Positions 1 through 5,602 of a stretch of 62,723 bases of DNA are shown in pieces; the stretch's first letter is position 1; every line of letters starts with the position of its first letter. Origin of the DNA: Thalassotalea sp. 42_200_T64. Lineage in GTDB: Bacteria; Pseudomonadota; Gammaproteobacteria; Enterobacterales; Alteromonadaceae. Position numbers and translations under genes: made by a program. The stretch is from NCBI GenBank assembly GCA_002162925.1, contig MABC01000071.1, forward strand, positions 1 through 62,723. The letters run 5' to 3'. The notes beneath the pieces are model-generated. The model was given only the letters and a program-made list of their open reading frames with translations, had not been told where the DNA came from and searched no databases.

Positions 1-108
1 ACCCCACCGTTAGCCAGTGACGCCCTTGCCATTCGGATCATCTTCCCCTTAGTCGGGGTGATAAGGCTTCTTTCAGCCTATCGGGTTTGCCAGCTTTGCT
101 GGGCAAAC
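1..108 (-). other. Run of stem-loops, possible structured RNA running off the left edge
   Basis: No convincing gene is seen here. Read on the minus strand, three hairpins follow each other directly after the terminator of the DUF924 gene: an arm pair at 85-94/98-108 with an AAA loop and one bulged C, a second at 60-68/75-82, and a third of four G:C pairs at 45-48/55-58. Such dense structure right behind a T-tract suggests a structured RNA. One possibility is the 5' part of a group II intron inserted after a terminator, but the first bases do not match the usual GUGYG start, so this is only a suggestion. A plus-strand frame is open to base 120 but has no visible start and is not recognised. 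Confidence 0.3.
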
Positions 109-142
109 AAAAAGGCCTGTTAATCTCTGATTATCAGGCTTT
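109..142 (-). terminator. Rho-independent terminator of the DUF924 gene
   Basis: On the minus strand a GCCTG/CAGGC stem encloses a second 5-bp stem (TAATC/GATTA) with an AGA loop, followed by five Ts. It lies just past the stop codon of the DUF924 gene. Confidence 0.7.
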
Positions 143-156
143 ATAGCAACTTAGTA

Positions 157-771
157 TCAATTACTCATTTGACCAAAGTTCACACCTTTTTTAATAAACT
201 CGACTTCCTCAGCTGTTGATACTCTGCCGAGTACTTGATTGCGATACGGGAAACGACCAAACTGTTCAATAATGTCTAAATGCAATTTTGCGAACTCTAG
301 CGAATTACGAATAAACTGTTGCTGTTTTTCAGTTTGATATTCTTGTTGTAAACGTTGAAACTCAGCTACGCAACGTTGTTGCATGTTAAGATCTTCGGCA
401 TGCTCTAAAGGGTGATAAAAAAAGCTCCTTTCCACCAATGACAATTGTTTGTCATCGCCATTTTCTAACCCTAGCAAACAGTATTGCAGCGCTAAATGAT
501 CACTTTTAAAAGCCTTATCCGTGCCTCGGTACATATTCCTCGGCATTTGATCAAGTAAAATAATTAACGCCATTGTGCCTTCTGCGGATTCGAGCCAGCT
601 TACCAGCAAACCTTGCAATGCCTGTTCATATAAATGCTCAAACTGGCGGGTAATAGTGGCATCATCTTGTGCTGTTGACTGGTACCAAAGCTGGTTTTTC
701 TTGGCTGCTGAAAGCTCTTGATCAATTTCCCCAAACCAAAATCCGATAATAATGTCAATATTTACATCCAT
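157..771 (-). CDS. DUF924 family protein
   Basis: A protein of 204 residues of the DUF924 (COG3803) family, whose biochemical role is unknown. The family signature is visible as FWFGE near the N-terminus, a central LLDQMPRNMYRGT segment, and a later FFYHPLEHAEDL segment. The start at 771 is preferred over the in-frame ATG at 783 because an AGGGG ribosome site lies four bases before 771 and nothing similar precedes 783. The stop codon lies inside a dispersed 16-bp motif shared with the end of the DUF3014 gene. It stands alone, transcribed away from ibpA, with a strong terminator directly downstream. Confidence 0.85.
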   Translation of the reverse strand: MDVNIDIIIGFWFGEIDQELSAAKKNQLWYQSTAQDDATITRQFEHLYEQALQGLLVSWLESAEGTMALIILLDQMPRNMYRGTDKAFKSDHLALQYCLLGLENGDDKQLSLVERSFFYHPLEHAEDLNMQQRCVAEFQRLQQEYQTEKQQQFIRNSLEFAKLHLDIIEQFGRFPYRNQVLGRVSTAEEVEFIKKGVNFGQMSN

Positions 772-837
772 AAAACCCCTCATTTTTCATATAATTATAT
801 ATACCATAGAGAAAATTTAAAATTTATTTAATCTTTT

Positions 838-870
838 CCCTTGAAAAAAAAACGAACGTCCGCATCTTTA
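838..870 (+). promoter_or_regulatory. Sigma-32-type heat-shock promoter of ibpA
   Basis: CCCTTGAAA at 838-846 and CCGCATCTTTA at 860-870 are separated by 13 bases. This matches the sigma-32 consensus (CTTGAAA, then CCCCATNT) well. A transcript from here would have a leader of about 165 nt ahead of the small heat-shock gene. Confidence 0.7.
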
Positions 871-1016
871 TATTGTAGTCGCCATAAAGGGTCTACACCG
901 TTAAAGTGAAAACAGTTTCATTTAACACAATAACCGCCAGTTCTTAAAGAATGGCACATTTATTATCAGATCAACCTAAACGTGCATTAACAAAGTCGCA
1001 CAGATTTGATAACTCA

Positions 1017-1040
1017 CATATTGCTAAATAATAGGATATG
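1017..1040 (+). promoter_or_regulatory. ROSE-like RNA thermometer hairpin covering the ibpA ribosome site
   Basis: CATAT (1017-1021) pairs perfectly with ATATG (1036-1040). Inside it UUGCU (1021-1025) faces the Shine-Dalgarno bases AGG (1033-1035), giving U:A, C:G, an unpaired or G-G position and U.G, closed by a 7-nt AU-rich loop. A U(U/C)GCU strand opposite AGGA is the hallmark of ROSE thermometers, known upstream of ibpA in E. coli. The helix would hide the ribosome site at low temperature and melt on heating. The pairing is seen in the sequence; the function is inferred. Confidence 0.65.
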
Positions 1041-1043
1041 ACT

Positions 1044-1499
1044 ATGCGTACAATTACTAAAGATTTCAGCCCTCTATACCGTTCATTCATTGGAGCCGAG
1101 CATTTAGCTCAGTTAATGGACAAAGCCTCAAGAGCCGACAAACAACCTGCTTACCCTCCGTATAATATTGAATCTATTGCCGAGGATAAATACCGTATCA
1201 CTATGGCCGTTGCCGGATTTGTTGACGACGAGCTGGACATCGAATCAAAAGACAACTCACTGATCGTTACCGGCACCAAAGCCGCGAAAGATGATGCCAA
1301 TAAAAACTTTCTCTATCAAGGTATAGCCGAGCGCAACTTTGAACGAAAATTTCAATTAGGAGATCATGTGAAAGTTGTTTCTGCTCACAAGGAAAATGGC
1401 TTATTGCACATTGATTTGGTGCGCGAAATACCAGAAGCCTTAAAACCTCGTAAGATTGCCATAAATGGCAAAAGCTTGCTCGAAGGAAATGCTAACTAA
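1044..1499 (+). CDS. ibpA: Small heat-shock protein, Hsp20/IbpA family
   Basis: ATP-independent holdase chaperone of 151 residues. The N-terminus (FSPLYRSFIG) is the same as the E. coli IbpA/IbpB opening, and an alpha-crystallin domain follows from about residue 33 to 125 (NIESIAEDKYRITMAVAGF, then the ERNFERKF strand). A short IxI-like tail (KIAIN) is present. The start at 1044 is chosen over 1038 because AGGA at 1033-1036 is then seven bases away and the protein begins MR as in E. coli. A sigma-32-like promoter and a thermometer hairpin upstream give transcriptional and translational heat control. A hairpin at 1565-1582 probably ends the transcript. Confidence 0.9.
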   Translation: MRTITKDFSPLYRSFIGAEHLAQLMDKASRADKQPAYPPYNIESIAEDKYRITMAVAGFVDDELDIESKDNSLIVTGTKAAKDDANKNFLYQGIAERNFERKFQLGDHVKVVSAHKENGLLHIDLVREIPEALKPRKIAINGKSLLEGNAN

Positions 1500-1564
1500 A
1501 GCCTGACTTGCTCGCGCAAACTGCCAATTTAATCATTGGCAAACTTTTCTCCCTATGACATTTT

Positions 1565-1585
1565 GCCCAGCTACCGCTGGGCTTA
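1565..1585 (+). terminator. Hairpin downstream of ibpA
   Basis: GCCCAGCtaccGCTGGGC is a perfect 7-bp stem with a 4-base loop, followed by a weak T run (TTAATT). It ends a few bases before the IS1111-type element, so the element was probably inserted just beside this hairpin. Confidence 0.5.
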
Positions 1586-1590
1586 ATTAG

Positions 1591-1602
1591 ATGGTCCGCC
1601 TC
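1591..1602 (+). repeat. Left subterminal inverted repeat of the IS1111-type element
   Basis: ATGGTCCGCCTC, the exact reverse complement of 2882-2893. It is also a near-perfect complement of 1639-1650, just before the transposase start, so the left end can fold on itself. Confidence 0.85.
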
Positions 1603-1651
1603 AACTCTAAGCTAACCTTAGAGTAGTAGGCAACTAAAGAGGCGAACCATC

Positions 1652-2689
1652 ATGTCTTTAATTAAAATACTTGGAATCGATTTAGGCAAATCTTCTTTTC
1701 ATGTTATCGGTCGTGACTTCAACGACACCCCAATCTTCCGTAAAAAATTTACTCGTCAGAAACTCATTGAATACCTAACTCAACTTGAGCTGTGTACTAT
1801 CGCATTTGAAGCGTGCGGTGGCGCTCATTGGTTAGGGCGGAAATGCCAGACAATGGGTCACACCGTTAGGTTAATACCACCTCAATATGTAAAGCCTTAC
1901 GTTAAAGGCAATAAAAACGACTTCATCGATGCTGAAGCAATATCGGAAGCGGCAACCCGCCCAAACATGCGTTTTGTCAGTGTCAAAACAGAAGAAGCCC
2001 AAGTGATTTCTTCAATTCATAAGATAAGGCAGGGCTATGTTAAAGAACGTACAGCATGTATGTCTCGGATTGGCGCTTTGTTACTTGAGTTTGGCATTAG
2101 TCTTCCCAGAGGACATGCAACCATGAAAAAACTATTTAATTGGCTAGCATCACAGAAAGTTAATTTTCCATCCACATTGATGGAAGAGCTTCTCGGCCTT
2201 CATGAGTATTACTTAGAATTGAATAAACGCATTACGGTAAAAGATAACAAACTTCGTCAAATTACAGAGCAGAATGAGTTAGGACGGTTGCTTAAAACAA
2301 TTCCTGGTATAGGTGATAAAACGGCGAGTTTGTGCATTGCTAATATCAGTGCCGCAGCAGATTTCAAAAATGGTAGAAATATGGCAGCATGGTTGGGGCT
2401 AGTACCAAGGCAATATTCGACCGGAGGCAAACCGACATTGCTTGGCATAAGCAAACGAGGGAATAAGGCGTTGAGAACGTTATTTGTCCACTGTGCAAGA
2501 TCCGTGTTATCTAAACCGGATAAGACAGGAAAAGTTTTTGGCGACTGGCTGTATGATTTACGGTGTAAGAAGCCGTTTAATGTGGCAACAGTTGCTTTGG
2601 CAAATAAACTTGCCAGAATTGCATGGGCGGTAATAAAAACCAAAAAACCATTTGACGTAAAACAGTTACAACAGAATTTGCAATGTTAA
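1652..2689 (+). CDS. IS110/IS1111-type transposase (DEDD recombinase)
   Basis: A recombinase of 345 residues with the two-part architecture of the family. The N-terminal RuvC-like DEDD domain shows GIDLGK near residue 9, FEACGGAHWLGR near 53 and KNDFIDAEAI near 90. The C-terminal Tnp_20 domain shows TIPGIGDKTA near 220, then GLVPRQYSTGGK with the likely catalytic serine, and KRGNKALRTLFVHCARS. It cuts and joins a circular form of the element, guided by a bridge RNA. Length and motifs are complete, so the protein is probably active. Confidence 0.92.
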   Translation: MSLIKILGIDLGKSSFHVIGRDFNDTPIFRKKFTRQKLIEYLTQLELCTIAFEACGGAHWLGRKCQTMGHTVRLIPPQYVKPYVKGNKNDFIDAEAISEAATRPNMRFVSVKTEEAQVISSIHKIRQGYVKERTACMSRIGALLLEFGISLPRGHATMKKLFNWLASQKVNFPSTLMEELLGLHEYYLELNKRITVKDNKLRQITEQNELGRLLKTIPGIGDKTASLCIANISAAADFKNGRNMAAWLGLVPRQYSTGGKPTLLGISKRGNKALRTLFVHCARSVLSKPDKTGKVFGDWLYDLRCKKPFNVATVALANKLARIAWAVIKTKKPFDVKQLQQNLQC

Positions 2690-2720
2690 TGAAGATGACG
2701 AAAACGATAGAATCACTAGA

Positions 2721-2893
2721 TTAAAACCTGATACAAAAAACAGCTATAATAAGCTTTGGGCTTTTTGAGGATAATCTAGCGCGGATCTCATCGTGGAGCG
2801 GGTTGCGAAAGCGCCTAAATGAAGACTCCGAATACATTAGCGCATATCAACCCCGTTATTGAAAATTAAACTTGCAATAACGAGGCGGACCAT
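2721..2893 (+). ncRNA. Probable bridge RNA of the IS1111-type element
   Basis: The region between the transposase stop and the right inverted repeat has no ORF. A perfect TATAAT at 2745-2750 is preceded 18 bases earlier by TTAAAA (2721-2726), a weak -35, so a transcript could start near 2757 and run through the right end. In the IS1111 subgroup the bridge RNA that pairs with target and donor DNA is known to come from this side. RNA limits and guide loops were not determined. Confidence 0.5.
2882..2893 (-). repeat. Right subterminal inverted repeat of the IS1111-type element
   Basis: GAGGCGGACCAT, the perfect partner of 1591-1602. It marks the right end of the element immediately before a separate palindromic repeat module. 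Confidence 0.85.
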
Positions 2894-2901
2894 ACATTTT
2901 T

Positions 2902-2974
2902 GTACATGGAAGTACTTATCCTCCCGAGCCATGGATGGCGGATAGGGAGGGTTTGTACATATACGTACTTATCC
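2902..2974. repeat. Palindromic intergenic repeat module overlapping the osmC 3' end
   Basis: Two direct 20-bp copies, GTACATGGAAGTACTTATCC (2902-2921) and GTACATATACGTACTTATCC (2955-2974), agree at 16 of 20 positions. They flank a hairpin with arms CCTCCC (2920-2925) and GGGAGG (2945-2950). The right copy contributes the stop codon and last codons of the OsmC gene. The look is that of a dispersed small mobile palindrome; only one copy is seen in this window. Confidence 0.6.
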
Positions 2975-3475
2975 ACGACAGGCAGGATAGCCTTTAGAGT
3001 GGGTTTCTTCAGTAATGATCTCTGTAACGACTTCGGTTTTAACTGAATTTGCAATAAAGCATTGCTCATGAGATTGATGATGCATTTTTTCAAGTTGCTT
3101 TATTGTTGGATACCTTTCGCCAGAAAATTTAACCTGCGGGCGGAGAGTTACCTTTGTCATGCTAATTTTTCCATGACTGTCTTTATCCATGACGCCAATA
3201 GCGTGATCAACGTATTTATCAACAATGAAATTTCGTTTCGCTGCTATTTGTAAGAAGAACAGCATATGGCAACTTGAAAGAGACGCAATAAAGGCTTCTT
3301 CAGGATCTACATTTTTCTCAACTGAGTATGGCAGAGGAACGATATGTGGTGATGGCGATGCCGCAACAGTTGCTCCGCCATCAAAATCCCATTGATGCGC
3401 TCTACTATATTTATTATCGATAAATTCTTCTTTGTCATCTCTTTGCCATGAAATTTTAGCGGTATACTCTGACAT
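2969..3475 (-). CDS. OsmC family peroxidase-like protein
   Basis: A protein of 168 residues of the OsmC/Ohr superfamily, thiol-dependent enzymes that reduce organic hydroperoxides. Both conserved cysteines are present, in SLSSCHMLFFL (near residue 70) and in HEQCFIANS (near 140). The MSEYTAKISW start at 3475 is chosen over 3487 because GGGG precedes it by six bases and family members begin this way. The last ten or so residues (HSKGYPACRG) come from an intergenic repeat that has run into the gene and supplied the stop, so the natural C-terminus was probably altered. It is divergent from the AhpD-like gene at 3775. Confidence 0.85.
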   Translation of the reverse strand: MSEYTAKISWQRDDKEEFIDNKYSRAHQWDFDGGATVAASPSPHIVPLPYSVEKNVDPEEAFIASLSSCHMLFFLQIAAKRNFIVDKYVDHAIGVMDKDSHGKISMTKVTLRPQVKFSGERYPTIKQLEKMHHQSHEQCFIANSVKTEVVTEIITEETHSKGYPACRG

Positions 3476-3663
3476 GTTTTTCCCCATTTATTGACGCTGT
3501 CATCATTGTTGAATGAGTGTTCATTATGGCTGTCCCTATTTTTCATTCACCTTACTTACTCATTTGGCTTACACACATTTAGTCACTTTTTTCTCTATTA
3601 TCGCGAGCTGTCAGTAATTGTCAAAATTCACCAAATTCTGGTCCCATTATGGTTAAGCTGTAT

Positions 3664-3711
3664 TATACCAAATTGATTAAATATCGGTTCATTTTTAATC
3701 AAATTGGTATA
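3664..3711. repeat. Long imperfect palindrome between osmC and the AhpD-like gene
   Basis: TATACCAAATTGATTAAA (3664-3681) is nearly the reverse complement of TTTTAATCAAATTGGTATA (3693-3711). It lies in the divergent promoter region and belongs to the same TACCAA-TTGAT motif family seen near 144, 46813 and 51397. The rest of the 3488-3774 gap is AT-rich with no gene I can support. Confidence 0.55.
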
Positions 3712-3774
3712 AATTGATTTAACTCAAAAGTTCCGTTTTTTGGATCTTTATACTTAAAATAAAGGAGATGAATT

Positions 3775-4110
3775 ATGAACTATACACAACACACCGGCGA
3801 TATTTCTAAGCAGCTGGGGAAATTGAGAAAGAGCAACAATGAAGCTTATGCGGGCTTTTCCAGCATGGCCAAAGCCTGCCACAAAGACGGCGCGTTAAGC
3901 GCGAAAACCAAAGAATTAATCGCAACGGCGATAGCAATAGCGAACCGTTGTGACGGCTGTATTGGTTTTCATGTGAAAACCTTGCAACAACTTGGCACAA
4001 CCTATGAAGAGTTTATTGAAATTTGCGACGTTGCTATGTACATGGGCGGTGGTCCTTCGGTGATGACGGTAGCCGAAGCGATGCAAGCTTGGGAAGAGTT
4101 TAGTAAATAA
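3775..4110 (+). CDS. AhpD-like carboxymuconolactone decarboxylase family protein
   Basis: A small protein of 111 residues with the AhpD/CMD fold. The redox motif CDGCIGFH (near residues 59-66) has the CxxC and the histidine seen in AhpD-type alkylhydroperoxidases, so a thiol peroxidase or disulfide reductase role is likely, not decarboxylation. An AAAGGAG ribosome site lies eight bases before the ATG. It diverges from an OsmC gene, which fits an organic peroxide defence pair. A 24-bp perfect palindrome after the stop acts as terminator. Confidence 0.85.
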   Translation: MNYTQHTGDISKQLGKLRKSNNEAYAGFSSMAKACHKDGALSAKTKELIATAIAIANRCDGCIGFHVKTLQQLGTTYEEFIEICDVAMYMGGGPSVMTVAEAMQAWEEFSK

Positions 4111-4135
4111 CAATTTTGATGGTGAAATTTCAAGA

Positions 4136-4166
4136 AAGGGAGCTGTATACAGCTCCCTTATTTAAG
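4136..4166 (+). terminator. Terminator of the AhpD-like gene
   Basis: AAGGGAGCTGTA (4136-4147) and TACAGCTCCCTT (4148-4159) form a perfect inverted repeat of 12-bp arms, followed by ATTTAAG with a modest T content. Confidence 0.65.
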
Positions 4167-4293
4167 CCTATTTTTTGATTTAACACATATTTAAATTCCC
4201 TAACAACTACACACCAAACCTGTTGATTTGATATGATTAAACGACAGTACAGTTTCATTCTTAGCTTAGTTCGAAATAATGGATAAATAACTC

Positions 4294-4545
4294 ATGGCAA
4301 AACCCAATAAAAAGCTGCCGAGTAAAAGTGTATATGTGCATTGCCATAAGTGTAAAACTAAGCTATTTAAATACAAGAAAGGTGGTAAAGGCGCTCTGCT
4401 TAAGTGTTTTAAAGAACGTATCACTGAAGATTTCACTGCTATCCCGTGCCAATGCCCTGGCTGTCAGACTATTTTCGCCAGAGACACTTTAGTTAATGGC
4501 ACACCGGCTTATAAAATTATTGGCAACAAGGCATTTTGTAAGTAG
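4294..4545 (+). CDS. Hypothetical small zinc-ribbon-like protein
   Basis: A lysine-rich protein of 83 residues that I do not recognise. Cysteines are arranged as CHKC near residue 17 and CQCPGC near residue 52, with a further C close to the end, which would suit a zinc ribbon. The start is an ATG with no strong ribosome site. It stands alone between the AhpD-like gene and a GST gene; the real-gene call rests on cysteine spacing and isolation from other frames. Confidence 0.6.
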   Translation: MAKPNKKLPSKSVYVHCHKCKTKLFKYKKGGKGALLKCFKERITEDFTAIPCQCPGCQTIFARDTLVNGTPAYKIIGNKAFCK

Positions 4546-4595
4546 TCTAATACCAATATGCATAGGTAACTTAGAAGAATGAACGGATTGATGAG

Positions 4596-5192
4596 ATGAT
4601 TATTTATGGTGACAGTAAATCTGGAAATTGCTACAAACTGCAACTATTGTGTAGCAATTTAGCGATACCTCATCGCTGGATCGAAATTGACATATTAAAT
4701 GGTGATACCCAAACTAAGCAGTTTGTAGCCAAAAACCCGAATGGGAAAATTCCAATTATAGAGTTGGATTCTGGCGAAGTGTTAACCGAATCAAATGCTA
4801 TCTTACATTTTTTGGCAAGCGAATCGGCATTACTGCCAACAATACCGTTAAAGCATGCGCAAGTGCTGCAGTGGCAATTTTTCGAACAATATTCTCATGA
4901 ACCTTACATTGCCGTTGCTCGTTTTATCGAAAAATATTTAGGTTTGCCCGATGACCGTTTAGCGGAATATCGGCAAAAAAAACAAGGCGGTTACAAAGCT
5001 TTGGATATTATGGAGCAACATCTGGCTAAGCATCATTTTTTTGTCGATGAAAAATATTCCATTGCCGATATAAGCTTGTATGCCTATACCCACGTAGCGC
5101 ATGAAGGCGGCTTTGATTTAACTCATTATCCCAACATTAACGCCTGGTTAAAACGAATTAGCCAGCAACCGGGTTTCCAGCCAATGGCATAA
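4596..5192 (+). CDS. Glutathione S-transferase family protein
   Basis: A cytosolic GST of 198 residues. The N-terminal thioredoxin-like domain (about 1-80) shows SGNCYKLQLL near residue 8, the NPNGKIPIIEL cis-proline loop near 48, and the ESNAIL glutathione-binding motif near 65. An all-helical domain follows, with FVDEKYSIADISLYAYTHVA near residue 148 as the conserved D-containing helix. It resembles small bacterial GSTs of the YfcG/Gst type; the substrate is not evident. It converges on the alkyltransferase-like gene with a 44-base gap. Confidence 0.85.
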   Translation: MIIYGDSKSGNCYKLQLLCSNLAIPHRWIEIDILNGDTQTKQFVAKNPNGKIPIIELDSGEVLTESNAILHFLASESALLPTIPLKHAQVLQWQFFEQYSHEPYIAVARFIEKYLGLPDDRLAEYRQKKQGGYKALDIMEQHLAKHHFFVDEKYSIADISLYAYTHVAHEGGFDLTHYPNINAWLKRISQQPGFQPMA

Positions 5193-5236
5193 TTCAGTTA
5201 TGCCATTTATCCTAATAAATAACTCGCTGATAGTAA

Positions 5237-5602
5237 TTAATATTGCAGAGTGAATAACAATTCAGTGAGATCAGGTTGCCACTGAAATTGTTTTAATTTA
5301 ATTCTGCCGTTCAGGACTACCACGTCTTCGGTCTGTAACAAACCTTTTTGTTTTTCAAAGTATTCGCTACCTAAAGGAAATGAAATTTTTCCTTGCGAGC
5401 TTATCACTCGCTGCCAGGGCACCGCTAAATTTTTCGGAGCAAAACCAAGCGCCCGGCCAACCAATCTGGCTTTTCCGGGTAACCCGGCCAGATCAGCAAT
5501 TTGCCCATAACTCGCCACCTTACCTCTCGGTATGGCTTTCACCGTTGTCCAAATACGTTGGTAATTGACATTGGTAGTCGCGGCTTGCGTCAATTTATTC
5601 AA
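5237..5602 (-). CDS. Alkyltransferase-like protein (ATL), MGMT family without the active cysteine
   Basis: A protein of 121 residues matching the C-terminal DNA-binding domain of O6-methylguanine methyltransferase. The PCHRV active site is replaced by PWQRV, with Trp at residue 63, the change that defines ATL proteins (E. coli YbaZ, yeast Atl1). The arginine finger region (ARLVGRALG, residues 45-53) is kept. ATLs bind O6-alkylguanine, flip it out and pass the lesion to nucleotide excision repair. The start overlaps the 3' end of the upstream FG-GAP gene by eight bases, so the two are probably co-transcribed. Confidence 0.88.
   Translation of the reverse strand: MNKLTQAATTNVNYQRIWTTVKAIPRGKVASYGQIADLAGLPGKARLVGRALGFAPKNLAVPWQRVISSQGKISFPLGSEYFEKQKGLLQTEDVVVLNGRIKLKQFQWQPDLTELLFTLQY

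Larger units (their letters stand above)
1584..2896 (+). mobile_element. IS110 family element, IS1111 subgroup
   Basis: The element carries perfect 12-bp inverted repeats, ATGGTCCGCCTC at 1591-1602 and GAGGCGGACCAT at 2882-2893. In the IS1111 subgroup these repeats are subterminal, so the true ends should lie a few bases outside; the outer limits given are estimates. Between them sit a single transposase gene and a roughly 190-nt non-coding right end, the usual place of the bridge RNA in this subgroup. A third copy of the repeat with one mismatch (1639-1650) and a hairpin (1604-1611/1617-1624) mark the left end. The element looks intact. Confidence 0.85.

Noticed and set aside
2257..2643. 128-codon frame antisense to the IS transposase
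   Set aside because: The opposite strand carries the conserved catalytic domain; the antisense protein has no recognisable features.
3491..3676. 61-codon plus-strand frame between osmC and the AhpD-like gene
   Set aside because: It is Leu/Phe/Ser-rich from AT-rich intergenic DNA, has no ribosome site and ends inside a palindromic repeat.
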